This document shows positions 11,220 to 24,096 of a DNA stretch of 64,000 nt, piece after piece (within the stretch, counting starts at the first letter, position 1; the number at the start of each line of letters is the position of its first letter). Location: contig NHZP01000021.1 in NCBI GenBank assembly GCA_003313425.1, positions 186,001 to 250,000 on the forward strand, written 5' to 3'. This DNA is from Pseudopyrenochaeta lycopersici. Lineage: Eukaryota > Ascomycota > Dothideomycetes > Pleosporales > Pseudopyrenochaetaceae. A program made the translations under genes and the position numbers. Below the pieces are notes generated by a model. The model was not told where the DNA came from and did not search any database. It saw nothing but the letters and a program-made list of their open reading frames with translations.

Positions 11220-13458
11220 TTATTCCCATTCAGTCGTGGGTTTGCCTGCCAGCAAAGTGGTAGCAATCCGCTCACGGGCGTCTACCATGCCGCAGGAGGC
11301 AACTACTCGGCAGGCCTCTTCGCCACGCAGTAGAGTAAGTGCATTCAGCAGTGTGAACACTCCACAGTCACTGCCATTCAGTTGCCGATTACTCCGCTGT
11401 TCCTCCACGACTTTCCACTCTTCCTCAACCCATGCTTCACCAAGCTCTGTTGCTAAATATTCCTTCAATTTTGTCACATACTTGTTGCCACCAAACCCCA
11501 GCGAGTCAAGGTACTCAATAGTCCTTTGTTTAGGTTCGACTGCTAGAAGGCGCCAATGACCACCATCACAAATCGGGTATAGAATCAGATCGGCCTCTAA
11601 GTACTGGTTGCCGCCAAGTTGGAATCTTGACGCCCAGCGCTCGACGGCCTTTGGTCGGTCCTTGACGGTGCTGTACCAGAAAGAGCTGAAGGCATGAACC
11701 GGAGGTGCGGGACCACCGCGTTTATGCTCGAAACCAGCCTCTTTCTTCATGTGGGCAACGAGAATAGACAAGTACTCGTTTACGATGTTGTCGTTGAGCC
11801 ACGCTTTAGGATCGCCGTTAAATTGCTCGGGCAGCAGGGTACCAAAGTCGCGAGCATAGAGCTTTTCGGGGATGACGAATGTGTTGGCATTGCGACCATA
11901 ATCCGTCTGAACAGCAACATGATCGAGCTCCCCCATTTCTGTTGTCGATAGTGGGGTGACAAGAGGTTTGAGCGGGGGCGGCGGAGGGGGTGCAAGAGCA
12001 AGTTTTTTCTTGAGATCCTCCTGAAGATCCTCGAGAAGCTCAACAGAGATCTGTGACTCGTCGATGGAGTCGTCAGAGGAGTCAAACGTTTCCTCGGGGA
12101 CGCCATGGAAGCCACGATCTAGGGTAAAAACAATATTCTCGGCGTCGGAATGACTCTCATTTGTGTCCTGGTCATCATCGTCGGAAGAGTCTTCGGTTTG
12201 GTCATCCTGCTGCCAGGAGGGCTTAACAGGACTAGACACGATCGTTTCGAGAGTGGAGTCAAGCATTTCACTGATTCTCTCATCGATAAAGAATGGCTTT
12301 GCGCCAGCGTGTTCTGCCCAACGGACTGTCTTCCTGAGTGGGGGAGGTGCATCGGACAAAAACGACAAGTCGTTATCGTAGAGTACTGGCGCCTGAGGAG
12401 AGAGATTCGATTGAAATGGGGATGAGGAGAGGACCGATTGGAATGGTGATGATGAGACATCGGTCTGGAATGGCGAGGATGATACAATTGGGAGCTCTGA
12501 GAGATCTTCATCTACTGAGCTGGTGGGGGTGAGTGGAGCTCTCTCGGACTCGGGTAAACTTTCTTCCTCGGCCTCTTGGGGCTCAGCAAGTGTGCGCAAC
12601 TGCAGCTTAAGCAGATGTCGCCGCATAGGCGTGATTGGAGGCGCATCGAGGCCATGGCGATTTTGGCTCTCATGCGCTGCGGATAGGTCTCTGACACGCT
12701 TCATACCCCTCAGGCTGTGGACTGAGGGGCTCCGCGAAGGGGAGCCATTTGCGGGCTGAACTTGTGGGCTGTCCTTTGCAAATGAGACAGGCGACCTGGT
12801 GTTATGAGGGGGAGTAGATGTGAGAACATCGCTGAATGAGAAGTCTAGGCTCTCATTGTCACTTGTGTCGTCGAGAGTAGGGGGAGTGGCTTTAAAGCTT
12901 TCAAGAGGCTGAACGGGACTTGGACTGGGTAGCCAGATGTCGGGTGAAAGAGAAGTGGCTCGTTGGAAGTGGCGTCTGGACACGTATGCGCGTGCTCTTG
13001 CTGAAGGTGATGGCGTCACCTGCTCATCTGCGAGCCCAGCGTCTAGAAAGCGCTTCTTGTTCGAGCCGTCTACGCGAAGTATTGTTACAGCGACTATCTT
13101 CTGTCTGCGCAAGAAGCGTTGTGCAAGACGCTGTGGTAATGTGAAGAGGTTCACGACATTGGCGACAGTCGCAGCCCACTTCCCGATGGTAGTGAAGAAG
13201 CTGGTGGGGCGGGTAGGAGGGAGGCCTCCGGGCGCAGAGGAGCTGGGCTCTAGAGGCCATTGGCCAGGCATATATAGATCCATAGCTGAAGAGGGAGGAA
13301 TGGTCTGCTGCACCTGCTGTCGCGTCAGCTCGAGTCTAGGTAGGCAGCTGCAGTAGAGGACAAACTGGCGACTGGGGAGCGTCAAAGCCATTGGCAGTGA
13401 CTAGCATGTCGCTCGTTGTGCTGGAGGTGAAAGCGGACTCGAAGGCGCGCTTTGCCAT
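11220..13458 (-). CDS. ULP1: Ulp1-type SUMO protease (peptidase C48)
   Basis: Cysteine protease that matures SUMO and removes it from conjugates, usually at the nuclear pore. The C-terminal 200 residues are a complete C48 domain. In the numbering of the 723-codon frame starting at 13391, H612 (DGGHWRLLAV), D629 (EYLDSLGF) and C676 (LNGSDCGVF) form the triad, with the oxyanion Gln just upstream. The N-terminal two thirds is low-complexity, Ser/Pro-rich and acidic, as usual for fungal Ulp1. The start is uncertain. I prefer an ATG at 13458 (MAKRAFESAF) with a 52-nt intron at 13314-13365 (GTTTGT donor, GCTGAC branch site, CAG acceptor), giving 728 aa. Unspliced initiation at 13391 gives 723 aa. 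Divergent from the PP2A gene across about 500 bp. Confidence 0.9.
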
Positions 13459-13961
13459 CGTCGTGCTTGCAGTTCGCGGTTGTGGATGCGATGTGCAGAG
13501 ACAATGGGAGTGTGGTGTCGGGCAGAGAGAGCAAGCGCGACGAGCGACGGGACGCAGTTCCCGCGGCCCCGCCAAGCGCAGATGGACCCACGTAAGCCGC
13601 CGAACGGGAGGCTGGGCGTCAGGAGCCGCATCTGCGTCCGAGCGTTATCACATGATGCGGAAGGCGGAGAAACACTTTTTCCTCAACACCGCCAAGCTCT
13701 GTGCATTGGGGGGAGGCGTGCGTAGTGATATCGCTCCCCATTCCCAGTGTTGATCCCTGCTTCCGCTCCCGGTATTCTCTGCGCGCTCCATATATCCTTT
13801 GGACTCGTTTACTCCCCGCCGTAAGCCTCCTCCGCCCACAATCTGCGCTCTCGCCCTTCGCACGTCATCTGCCAAGTTTGACGGGCAAGAACCCCTCGAC
13901 AGGTCAACTTCACTCCAAGCGGCCACCCCACCTGCCGCCACCACACCTGCCGCCCACAACC
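13459..13961. promoter_or_regulatory. Bidirectional promoter region, ULP1 / PP2A catalytic subunit
   Basis: About 500 bp between two divergent starts. A TATA-like CATATATCC lies at about 13790-13798, some 170 bp upstream of the PP2A ATG. Pyrimidine-rich sequence runs up to that ATG, as often seen at fungal housekeeping promoters. No gene seen. Confidence 0.45.
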
Positions 13962-15214
<1,253 letters not shown>

Positions 15215-16264
15215 GCAATTCCAACGTTCCTGTTCTGTGTAGCGTACTAGAACAGAAATACGACCAAGGATGATCATGATATATACGTTGTATGACTCCG
15301 TTGAAGTCAACCGCGCTACCTTCACGCAGAGTGCTGGGCACACAAAGTATGATAGGCATCGAAGCCGTTTGGACTCAAGGAACATTTGACCGGTGAGCTT
15401 GTACATGTGTAGTACGCCTGGTGTGAAGTATGGAGGGAATTTGACCGCAAGAGCATGCATTAGATGGAGAATGAATGATACGCGCATCACCCGTACCTAC
15501 AGGTTTTTCCATGTGCATGGTTCTCGATGACATATTCCCACACTAGCCTCACAAAGCGTTTTGTCCGCTGACAAACCGCACAACTTAGAACCTCCACATT
15601 CCGCGTTCGTCAACTCGAACAATCTTCATGGAATGTTCGGTAGTTTCGGCACGTTCCCTGCTCCTTAGTACCTAATCCGGTATCGTGGTATTGATGGTAA
15701 GGCACGTAAGGTTTCCAAACGTCGATGAAGCAACTCGGCACTTAGCGACCCACTTATCCTCAAACGGCAGACTACGCAAGCACTGACCAAACCTGTACCT
15801 GGCAACCAGGCCGCCAAACATGTCCTTCATATTTTGAACGAAACAGGAACGCATGACTACTTGGCTGCCGTAGTCTGACAGCTGACGAGTCCACCACACC
15901 TTCCCTCATTGGCCGAGCCACGGGTCCCTTAGGCCTTGTGCTCGTTTGAGTGCTATGGGTCAACGGTTGGGGTGTGGATAAACCCAAGAGAAAGCATAAG
16001 CAGGGGTAAGATGTACGTACGTCGTGCTGGCGAAGCCTCCGCGGGGTGTGTCGCTTGTATATATCCTCACAATAGTTCTTTGCTACCTCAAGTATCTTCT
16101 CAACTCTTTTTCTTCGTCACTCCTTCGCTTCTTAGCCGTAGAACGGTCTTTACAATTATAATTGTTACTTCTCTCATTTACATTTGCCGTTGAACGGTGC
16201 TTGTTATCTAGCTTTTACTTCACAATACCCTGTTCTTGCTCTCCAGTCGTGTAATTTAGTCACG
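15215..16264. promoter_or_regulatory. Intergenic: PP2A 3' flank and cupredoxin-like gene promoter
   Basis: About 1 kb without a supportable gene. A TATATAT at 16058-16064 lies about 200 bp upstream of the cupredoxin ATG and is followed by a pyrimidine-rich leader (CTTTTTCTTCG-type), consistent with a regulated promoter. A self-complementary ACGTACGT run lies just upstream at about 16014. Confidence 0.4.
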
Positions 16265-17229
16265 ATGAAGTCGTTTATTCTCCCGTGCCTGTTGGCTACC
16301 GCTGCACTTGCGCTTCCACAGCCGGCAACCCTTAGAAACAGGAACAGACTGCCAAATATTCGAGGTACACATATGCGCCAACTCGCATGGAATGTCTCGA
16401 GTTATGGGCTAACAATATATTCCCAGTCAAGCCAGTCCGTCGCGCCAACCAAATCATACCCGTCATAGTCGGTGGACCACAAGACACGTTCATCCCAAAC
16501 TCCATCGTCGCTGCTGTCGGTGACGTTGTGCAATTCCAATTCAGCAACGGCAACCATACTGTCACCCAGTCCACCGCCGACACGGCATGTACGCCCATGG
16601 AGGGCGGAATTCACAGCGGACACATCCCGTTTGTCGATGGGCAGACGGATGTAGGCACGTTCAATATGCCAGTGACGAGCACTGAGCCGATGTTTTTGTA
16701 CTGCGCGACTGGTCCGCATTGCCAAGAAGGACAAGTTATGGTAATCAACGCGTGGGTACATCAATAGCGTAGATAGAATATCAAAATAACTAACACTGCA
16801 CCAGTGTGAATGCACAGCAAATCGCAGACTACACCAAACTGTCCCAGCAGACGGAGCGCAGCACAGACGGTACGGATGCCATTGGTGGCACACCGGGAAA
16901 GATCTCGCTAGATACTGCTGCGTAAGTAGTCTCAGCGATATCCTGATTCCTCAAGAAGATAGGCTAATGGAATCTCTAGATTTATCCCGGCCGCCCCAGA
17001 GGACGCCGCAGCAGGACCACCACCAGGTCCTCCTGCGGAAGCACCGCCTGCTGAAGCGCCACCAGCAGAAACGCCTGCTGCAGAGGCACCTGCAGAATCT
17101 CAACCTGCGGAAGCACCACCAGCCGAAACCCCCGCTGCAGAAACACCTGCTGAGGAAGCACCGGCTGCGGACGCACCTCCTGCAGAAGCATCTGCGTCTG
17201 CTTCTGCTGCGGCCGCGCTAATGCCCTGA
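16265..17229 (+). CDS. Secreted cupredoxin-domain protein with Ala/Pro/Glu-rich tail
   Basis: Exons 16265-16364, 16427-16751, 16805-16921 and 16980-17229 join in phase to 263 aa. A clear signal peptide (MKSFILPCLLATAALALP) is followed by one phytocyanin-like cupredoxin domain: GDVVQFQFSNGNHTVTQS supplies the first His, and FLYCATGPHCQEGQVM supplies Cys, the second His and the axial position. At His+5, where related proteins usually have Met (HCQxGM), there is Gln, as in stellacyanins. A pair of Cys could form the usual disulfide. The last 80 residues are a degenerate PAEAP/PAETP repeat ending without a strong hydrophobic segment, so a GPI anchor is doubtful. Similar fungal proteins are annotated as extracellular serine-rich or plastocyanin-like. 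Role unknown; copper binding is inferred. Confidence 0.88.
17010..17215 (+). repeat. In-frame degenerate PAEAP/PAETP-coding repeat
   Basis: Imperfect 12-21 bp units built on GCAGAA/GCCGAA and CCNGCN encode about 70 residues limited almost entirely to Ala, Pro and Glu at the C-terminus of the cupredoxin protein. Such tracts commonly vary in copy number between strains. Confidence 0.75.
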
Positions 17230-17724
17230 ATATTGCGCTAGACGGACTGTATTTGAAGTTTACTTGTATTGATATGATACCATAGTTAACGACGGATTGG
17301 AAGAAATTATTGTGTTTGTCACCACTGCCTCCATACACTGCAAAAGATGTGACTTGTTGACAATTCTGCTTGTTGTATCGTCATAGCCATCTCCTTGAAC
17401 ACTTCCATCTTCGCGTAGCCTGAAGGCTTGCTAGTACAATGATCACTTAGAGTCGGTGCATCTTGCTATCAACCATGCTCATATATTCATCTTAATATAT
17501 AATGATGATATACAGGTAATCCCAGATCTACAAGACCCTCACAAAATCAAATGGGGTATAATATCCCAAACACGTACACATAAAGTGAATCCCCGGCCTA
17601 TGGCCTTGTATCAATACCATTACCTCGTAACTCTCATTCGTTGCAATATGAGGGGCTTGTGTACCTTCAAGGGCGCGAGTACTTGCTTTTCAGCGTGTCT
17701 CGTATCAAGAAGTAGTCCAGCATT
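17230..17724. other. Convergent 3' flanks
   Basis: Between two convergent genes. Contains AT-rich sequence with ATATAT and TATAATAT stretches, probably polyadenylation regions. No gene seen; the plus-strand frame starting here is antisense to the GH72 gene. Confidence 0.4.
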
Positions 17725-19555
17725 TTACAAGACTATCAAGCCCACCAACAGACAGGCCCACATCCACACATTCCCTTCAAGGCGACCCGCAGCCCCCTTC
17801 TTGCTTGCACTAGGCTGTGCGGCAGTACCTGTACTGCTCGGGGTCGTGTTCTGCCCTCCGGGGGTGTTAGACCCGTCGTTTGCCATAATGGTGAGCTCCA
17901 GGTTCTCAATCTGCACGCCATTGGATCCATAGACAGCTTGCTTGACCCGTGTCTCGGTGACACTGACCAGCTTGCCGTTCTTTGGATTACTGATGCCGTT
18001 GTCGATCAGGTCCTGGCAACCAGGGCATACAACCGGTATAGTGAAATTTTTGCTAAAATTCTCCGCCGTAATTAGGTCGTCGCTACATTCCGGTGCCTTT
18101 ATCTGAGTGGACTGGGAGTTGGTAGACTGTGCGCGGCTGATATCTATCTTGTTGTACTGGTCCTGAAGATTGTCATAGTCCTCCCTTAGGCTCACCGAGC
18201 CGTTGCTGTTCAACACGACAAGGCCGTAGTCTGCTTCTTCTTGGCTGTACTCGTAGACCAGACCTCCGCTCAGTGATGTCATCTGCTCCCCGTAGAGTGC
18301 GCCGACCTCGGTGAATGCACGGGGTTGGACCTTGTTGCACCCATACTCGCTGTACTGCGTAGAATTAGCTTGGTTCGAAAGAGAGCCTGTAAATTTTCGT
18401 GGAGCTTTGCCACTATTTAATGACACGTCCAAGCGGTACTGAGGCGCCCAGGCCTATTCACGCGTGATTGCAATGGGGTCAACTTACAAAGACTGGAATT
18501 GCCGATTGATTGAACATTTTGACCAGGTCGACATAGCCCGATGTCTGGAAAGTGGCGGAGGCACCACACCAACTGTATGAGTTGAGCCCGAAGAAGTCAG
18601 ACGAAGATGCATCGTCATCGTGGGTGCACTGCATATACGCCCATGTGTCCTGGAGAATCTCACGAACATCGGCAGCTGAGTAGCCTACGGGTATCGTGCG
18701 AGACGAATGTTTCTTGATGTAGTTCTTCAAATCCCGTTGGACAGCCTGCACGATAGTTAGCCTCACAGCAACATTAGGCGCTTACAAGACCGAAAATTGT
18801 TCAGGCATATGTGCTGGATTTATCGACTTACTCGAATGTACTGTGGGTTAAATTCTGCGGTATCTAAGTCGTTCATGACCTCATTCGCGGCGAAGAAAGC
18901 GAGCGTGTTAGGGACTAGAGCATCCGAAGTTAGTGAATGTTACGTATACTATTCGGGATTCTGTGGCAAGACTTACAGTTCTTGAAATTTTCCACGACAC
19001 CAAAAATACGGTTCAGGTAATCCTTGTGGTACGAAGTCCATGGTTCGGCGCGATTGATACTCTCGCCTGACAAAGGCGAATTGACATCGAGGATCATGTA
19101 GATACCGGCTGCGTTGAAGATCGAAGCGCAGGTCGAATGGTCAAGAGTAGGATCGACATTGTACACGCGAATGGTGTTCACCTATAATAGTAAGTACTCC
19201 AAATGATTTACAACGAGCCATGGCAGAAGTGAACATACACCAAGTTTCTGCATGACCGCTGCATCTCTCATGCAAACATCACCATTTGTCAACGCGTCTT
19301 CGCCATCTTGCGGTTTGTACCCAGCTTGACCTCCAGGCTGGTAGTCGACCCCGATGATCATCAGTCGCTGATTGGTGACCGTGTCGACAAAGTCCTGACC
19401 ACGGACTTCCACCGGGTGAACGGCATGCGCAATGGAAGAAAAGAGCGTGGGCAGGAGTGCGAGCGAGCGAACGAGCTATGAGGCGTTAGTGACATCAATG
19501 TACATTCGAAGTGGATCTGGCGGCTACAGTGGGAAGTTGAACGCACAGAAAGCAT
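17725..19555 (-). CDS. GAS1: 1,3-beta-glucanosyltransferase, GH72 (GAS/Gel family), GPI-anchored
   Basis: Cell-wall enzyme that cleaves and re-ligates beta-1,3-glucan chains at the plasma membrane outer face. Six exons (19547-19555, 19239-19475, 18977-19181, 18832-18914, 18488-18745, 17725-18354) join in phase to 473 aa. The first coding exon holds only ATG CTT TCT; the rest of the signal peptide (LVRSLALLPTLFSSIAHA) is on exon 2. The catalytic pair is E162 in FFAANEV (acid/base) and E267 in FYSEYGCN (nucleophile), close to E161/E262 known for yeast Gas1. After the catalytic domain comes a Cys-containing module, a Ser/Thr/Gly-rich stretch, and a hydrophobic C-terminus (WMWACLLVGLIVL) typical of a GPI signal. 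No Cys-rich X8/CBM43 module is present, placing it with Gel1-type members. A specific paralogue name is not certain. Confidence 0.93.
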
Positions 19556-20923
19556 AGCGAGCGACTGTCACAATATGTGACCGTGCAACGAACGAGTGTT
19601 ATGCCGTGACGGATTACTGAGAGATCTCTAGGTCTTAATAAGTCTTGGTTGAATGCCTTGATATCGCGACGATAATGCACCAAGCTAGCTGCAGGGAAGC
19701 GGACGCGAGAGCCAGTAGGAAAGACGAGCCGAGCACACGCTAATGGAACGAACGGCGTGCAGACGTGTAGTCCGCGGGGAAAAGAATGTCAAAAAGAGTG
19801 ACTAGAAGATGAGAGCAACAAAGTTGACAAACGTTCAGCACATCAGCAGGTCGGGAATCGGCATCTGTGGATTAGAACCTTCCCTTCTCGATATCGCACA
19901 AGCGCCCCTCAATTTCGGTAGGGTCTACTTTCACGATAGCCGGGACGTCCTCACGCACCCGTCCTTGCGACTGCCGTTTCACGGGCGCTAACATTTGCGG
20001 AGACCACCAAGCTGGACTTTTTACAGCTCAAACACCGTTCACAGGTCGCACCGTCCAGTAGCGGTCTATATGCGTACCGCTCTCCTGAACTCAGCATACT
20101 CGGGTTCTCGTCAGCTTCAGTCTCAACCCTGTCCAAGAATGCTGTGATGCCATCTCCGAAACGAGGTGACAGGGATGGCAGGGGCCTGGTTATCCTATGC
20201 GCACCAATCAGCATATTGAAACCTCCGTTTCAACATGTTGGTCTGCGGATATCTCTATAAACATGATGCGCAATTAGCCAGGGAAACCAAATAATGACTG
20301 CATTGATATTTCGCCGGGGTCTTGGACACTTCGCTTCATTGTGAAAATTGTGCTCAATCTCCATTGGTCACTGCTATTAAGTTTGATGGAGGCTGTCACA
20401 ATATAGGTGTGGTCCGTGTGCGCAACAAGCTCTTTAGTATGTGCTTACTGCTGTGAAGCTAGAGCTGGAGCACAGGAAGGAAGCTTGACAGTGTCGTTGT
20501 TGCCTCAGGGTGAGAATGCCCAGGTAGCTTGGATTCATCGTACTTTACTGAATATTTGAACGGATATTTTTCGATTTGCAGCTATATTCATTGCAGTTGG
20601 GCTGATGTGTTCGGATCGGATCTCCGCGCCCAATACTACGGTATACCTATGCTTGACGGCGTGGCAAGCAGACGTTCTATGCCTGAGCACAAGCGCTTCT
20701 TTTGTCCCCAAACGCCTACGCTATGCATGTCATAACCACATACTACCCCAAAGCTGGATGACTATGGAAAAGACCAACCATATGGACCAGTGGTGCTCAT
20801 AGATGCTGCCCAGTGGCCAGACAACTCGTTGAGCATTTCATCGGATTCGAGCAAAGGCATTTGGTTGCCTTGCTGAGAGTATTGAAACATACACTCAAAA
20901 AAGTCCACTCCCCCTGTCAACCA
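19556..20923. promoter_or_regulatory. Intergenic: GH72 gene promoter side and MTR3 3' flank
   Basis: About 1.4 kb with no supportable gene. The part next to 19555 must hold the GH72 promoter. Open frames here are short and show no domain. Confidence 0.4.
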
Positions 20924-22049
20924 TCACTCTGCCATCTCTACATCTTGGACCTTCCTTTTGAGACTGCCTTCGGTGTCATCCATCTGCGCCTTCAGTTTCG
21001 CCTGAAGTGCTTCGAGAAGAACTTCCTTCACCACCGCCAGATTGCCCACCGCTGCATACGTGGCTCCTTCGATCAAGGCATCCGGATCTGTTCCAGCATC
21101 TCCCTTCATCCAAATCTCCGTTATCTCGTCTCTTGAAGCGAGGTAACCAACCACACATGCCGCAATAACCTCCTTGTGCTCCGCCAGACATGGGTCTAAT
21201 ATTCTGGCCAGCTCTTTCTCGTTCTTTGAATCAGGATTCCGTATGATTGCCGCAACGCCTCCGCAAACCACGTCTACACAGTCAATCCCTGCATCTGTGA
21301 TTGCAGCACTTGCGACTGTTATACAGCCCGCCAGTACATTCAACAGGCCCCATCCTCCTCCATTCGCACTCCCTTCGCTCTCAGTATCACCCCACCAGCC
21401 ATCCTCATCGCCCTCTAGAATCGTAACAACAACCTCAACCCCGCTCTTGGGCCACCGTTCGCCAATGATCACTCCTCGCAATGCAGTCTCAAGGTGTACG
21501 CCAAGGTCTCGCTCTGTAGAATCGCGGATATAACCTCGTCGGGTTCGTGTTGCAAAGGGTGCAAATTTGACCGTTGTGGTGAGGAGGAGAGAAGGACTGA
21601 AGGGTGCGCTGCGGGGGAGCGGTTTGGGCCCTTGAATTGAGGCGGTGATCTTGAGTGACGACGTTGGTGGTATGAGAGTCGATGCCACTGAGGAAGAGGA
21701 GGAGGGAATTTCGAGGTAGGCAGATCCGGAAGCAGAGGGTATTATCGAGGTTTGAAGGACTGCTTTGGATTAGCAAACGGTGAGCCGAACTAAATCAGCT
21801 CGACATGGTGATGTAGAGAATTGGAATAGCTCAATCAAAATTTTCCCCTCGAACACCGCGATAAACCAGAGTGTACTAGCTATCAGATCTCATGTTCAGG
21901 GACTTACATATTCTGCGGAGCTCACTTGGACCTCTTGACCTATTCGGCCTCAATGTTTGAAGGTAACCAGGTTCCCTCACCGTGCGCGCAAATATTGGTG
22001 CACTCGTCCCACCACTTGGTGCATTATTTCTCCTTCTGTCTGTATTCAT
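20924..22049 (-). CDS. MTR3: Exosome complex RNase PH-ring subunit Mtr3
   Basis: Structural subunit of the six-member RNase PH-like ring of the RNA exosome, which degrades and trims RNA in nucleus and cytoplasm. Exons 21908-22049 and 20924-21759 join in phase across a 148-nt intron to 325 aa. The N-terminus (MNTDRRRNNAPSGGTSAPIF) and the LQTSIIPSASGSAYLEI block after the junction match fungal Mtr3. The core continues with SVLL..TTVKFAPF, the RDSTERDLGVHLETALRG block and a GGGVAAI-type helix region. Eukaryotic Mtr3 lacks phosphorolytic residues, and none are recognisable here. An insertion rich in Gly/Ser/Trp (DGWWGDTESEGSANGGGWG) sits in the middle. The start was taken at the last ATG giving the conserved N-terminus; two in-frame ATGs further upstream are less likely. 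Confidence 0.88.
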
Positions 22050-24096
22050 TATGATGTTGCATAGCGTTTGTCGCGTCCATCCAAGCTGTGATCTCATGAG
22101 GGCGCGCAAAAACTACATGACTAAGCTGCCAAGAGTTCGTGCTGAAGCTCAATTTTCTTTCGCTTGAGATCCAAGTTTCCTTTTCACCTCACTTCTCTTC
22201 GCAAGGTATGTCATCATGTTCCCTAAACGCCCTTCTCTTCGCTTTTATGATTGATAACCCCTGAATTACGTTCTCGTGATCATAAATGAGCATTGAACAA
22301 CATGCACCACCGTCTGATCCTACTCTATCACTTCGAGGTTTTGCATCACATTCTGCGGGTCCTGGCTGACTTCAAATAGATGCTCTGAGAATTTGAACGC
22401 GCGCGCAACGATCATGTTGTACCATACACTTCAACAATACGCTCCCAATCTGAGCTCATAGTAGAGTGTCTTGGGCGGTTCTGAGCTGAAGCCCGGTACA
22501 AACCAGGTAAAGGAAGAGATTCGCTGCACGATGCACGATCACAGTTTGATACGAATGGAAATACCATGTGCACGCTGAAGCAGAGACAAATGCTATGATT
22601 GTACTGATTACCTACTTGCATCTCACTTCACACATGGCTATTGATACTGGTAAGTGTGCCCTTGCATCTTGTCTCAACCCCGATCCAATGATGAACGTAT
22701 TATTTCAGTTCTGCTACTGAATTCCATTGAAGACAACTTATACCGCTTACCTTTGTCTGATCTTGGTTCCATCACTTCTACATTGTTAAAACACGTTCTA
22801 AAGACGCTTTTGCTGACGTGTTTCTTAGACGATGAAATCTAGCTTAGCCGCCACTTTCCTGACTATATGGTATGTTGAATGATCTCAATTCTTTTTGCCA
22901 GGAGGAAACCTAGTCTATCCATTCAACGACATCTGTCGCCAGGTCACCCTCTCACACTTTACCAGTCTCGACTGGGAGGATGAGTTGTAGAGTTGTATCA
23001 TAGGCTTGTCCTGTGGCGCGTAATTGTGGTCTTCGAGCACGAGGATTGTGGCACTCCGTCTTGGGCTGCCGCATCTAAGGCCGGCGGCGGGGAGTGACTT
23101 AAAAAGGCTGTCTGAGCACGAAGCGTTCCTTACTGGATCTTCGCAACACCGGTTATAACGTCGCTAACCAGTATTACAGGAATCACTACTTGGATCCGTT
23201 TCCTGAAGTGGCTGGTGTGCAGTTTGATGAGTTACTTTACAACCACCACTGTATGCGTGTTTTGGGTAAGCCGCGGTGGTCTGTGTTCGTAAAGTAGACA
23301 TTCAATAATAAATTTTTTTGTTCTGATCTTACGTTTGTGTCATTGCCCGTATTGGATATGATTATCTGGATTTTGCACGTCATTATCAGATGTTGCGCGT
23401 ATGCAGTCTCCATCAGTAAGCAGCTGAACTCATTGTCGTCACTAGGGGGCATGCTATATTTGGAAGACGTCAACAGGACCGTCAGAACATCACAGGCATT
23501 GAGGTTTCGCAAGCGCAGAGTGTGGCAACATCAATAACACGTTTGTCGTCGCTATTTCGGTAATACGTCCTCCTGCATATCATTGCTCTCAGTGGAACTC
23601 TGAAACATCGATATTAGGGGCTTGGCATAGCATCGCATCTCAGCAGGTAATCTTGAAAGCTGTCCATAGATTTTTCACAACCACTCTGCATCTCACTGGC
23701 TTCGCGTGTCCAGTCCCTTGATCGGCCTTCCCGCTTCGGAAGACGCCACCAACCCTATCAGAGCCCTACCTGGACGTCAACGGTGGCCTTAGCGAAATAA
23801 ATCCTGGGCCAAGCCTTGCCTGCGAAGGTCATTGAGCTGCGCAACCTCCTAAAACGCTCGCAATCTCTCAACCCAGATTCTGAGACCGGACCAAAATCCC
23901 TTGCGGCCGTTGTCGCGAACAGCAATTATTTCCCGAGATACTGGACTCGACGTCGAAGGTGTCGCGCTCTGTCCAGCGACTCGGTGATCTGGCGAGTCGA
24001 CTGCGACCGGGGGTGCCCAAGGGAGACTCCAGAGCGACCCCAATCAGGAAGACATTTCTCTGAATGTTGCCCTTACATTCCTCATCGAAAGGGAAG
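22050..24096. other. Gene-poor 2 kb stretch between MTR3 and ANP1
   Basis: Divergent intergenic region containing promoters for MTR3 (left) and ANP1 (right). The only hint of a gene is a possible two-exon 50-codon frame at 22634-22842 (separate finding). No RNA gene or repeat recognised. Confidence 0.4.

Noticed and set aside
11220..13391. Transposon or viral origin for the low-complexity N-terminal half of the Ulp1-like gene
   Set aside because: C48 proteases occur in some mobile elements, but the context, catalytic domain position and lack of transposase or terminal repeats fit the cellular Ulp1.
17456..17932. 158-codon plus-strand frame
   Set aside because: Its 3' half is antisense to the GH72 C-terminal exon, and its Cys/aromatic-rich composition looks non-coding.
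18355..18487. In-frame start MDVSLNSGKAPR upstream of the last GH72 exon as a separate gene
   Set aside because: It is read-through of a 133-nt intron. Splicing from 18488 to 18354 restores PVFYSEYGCN with the catalytic Glu.
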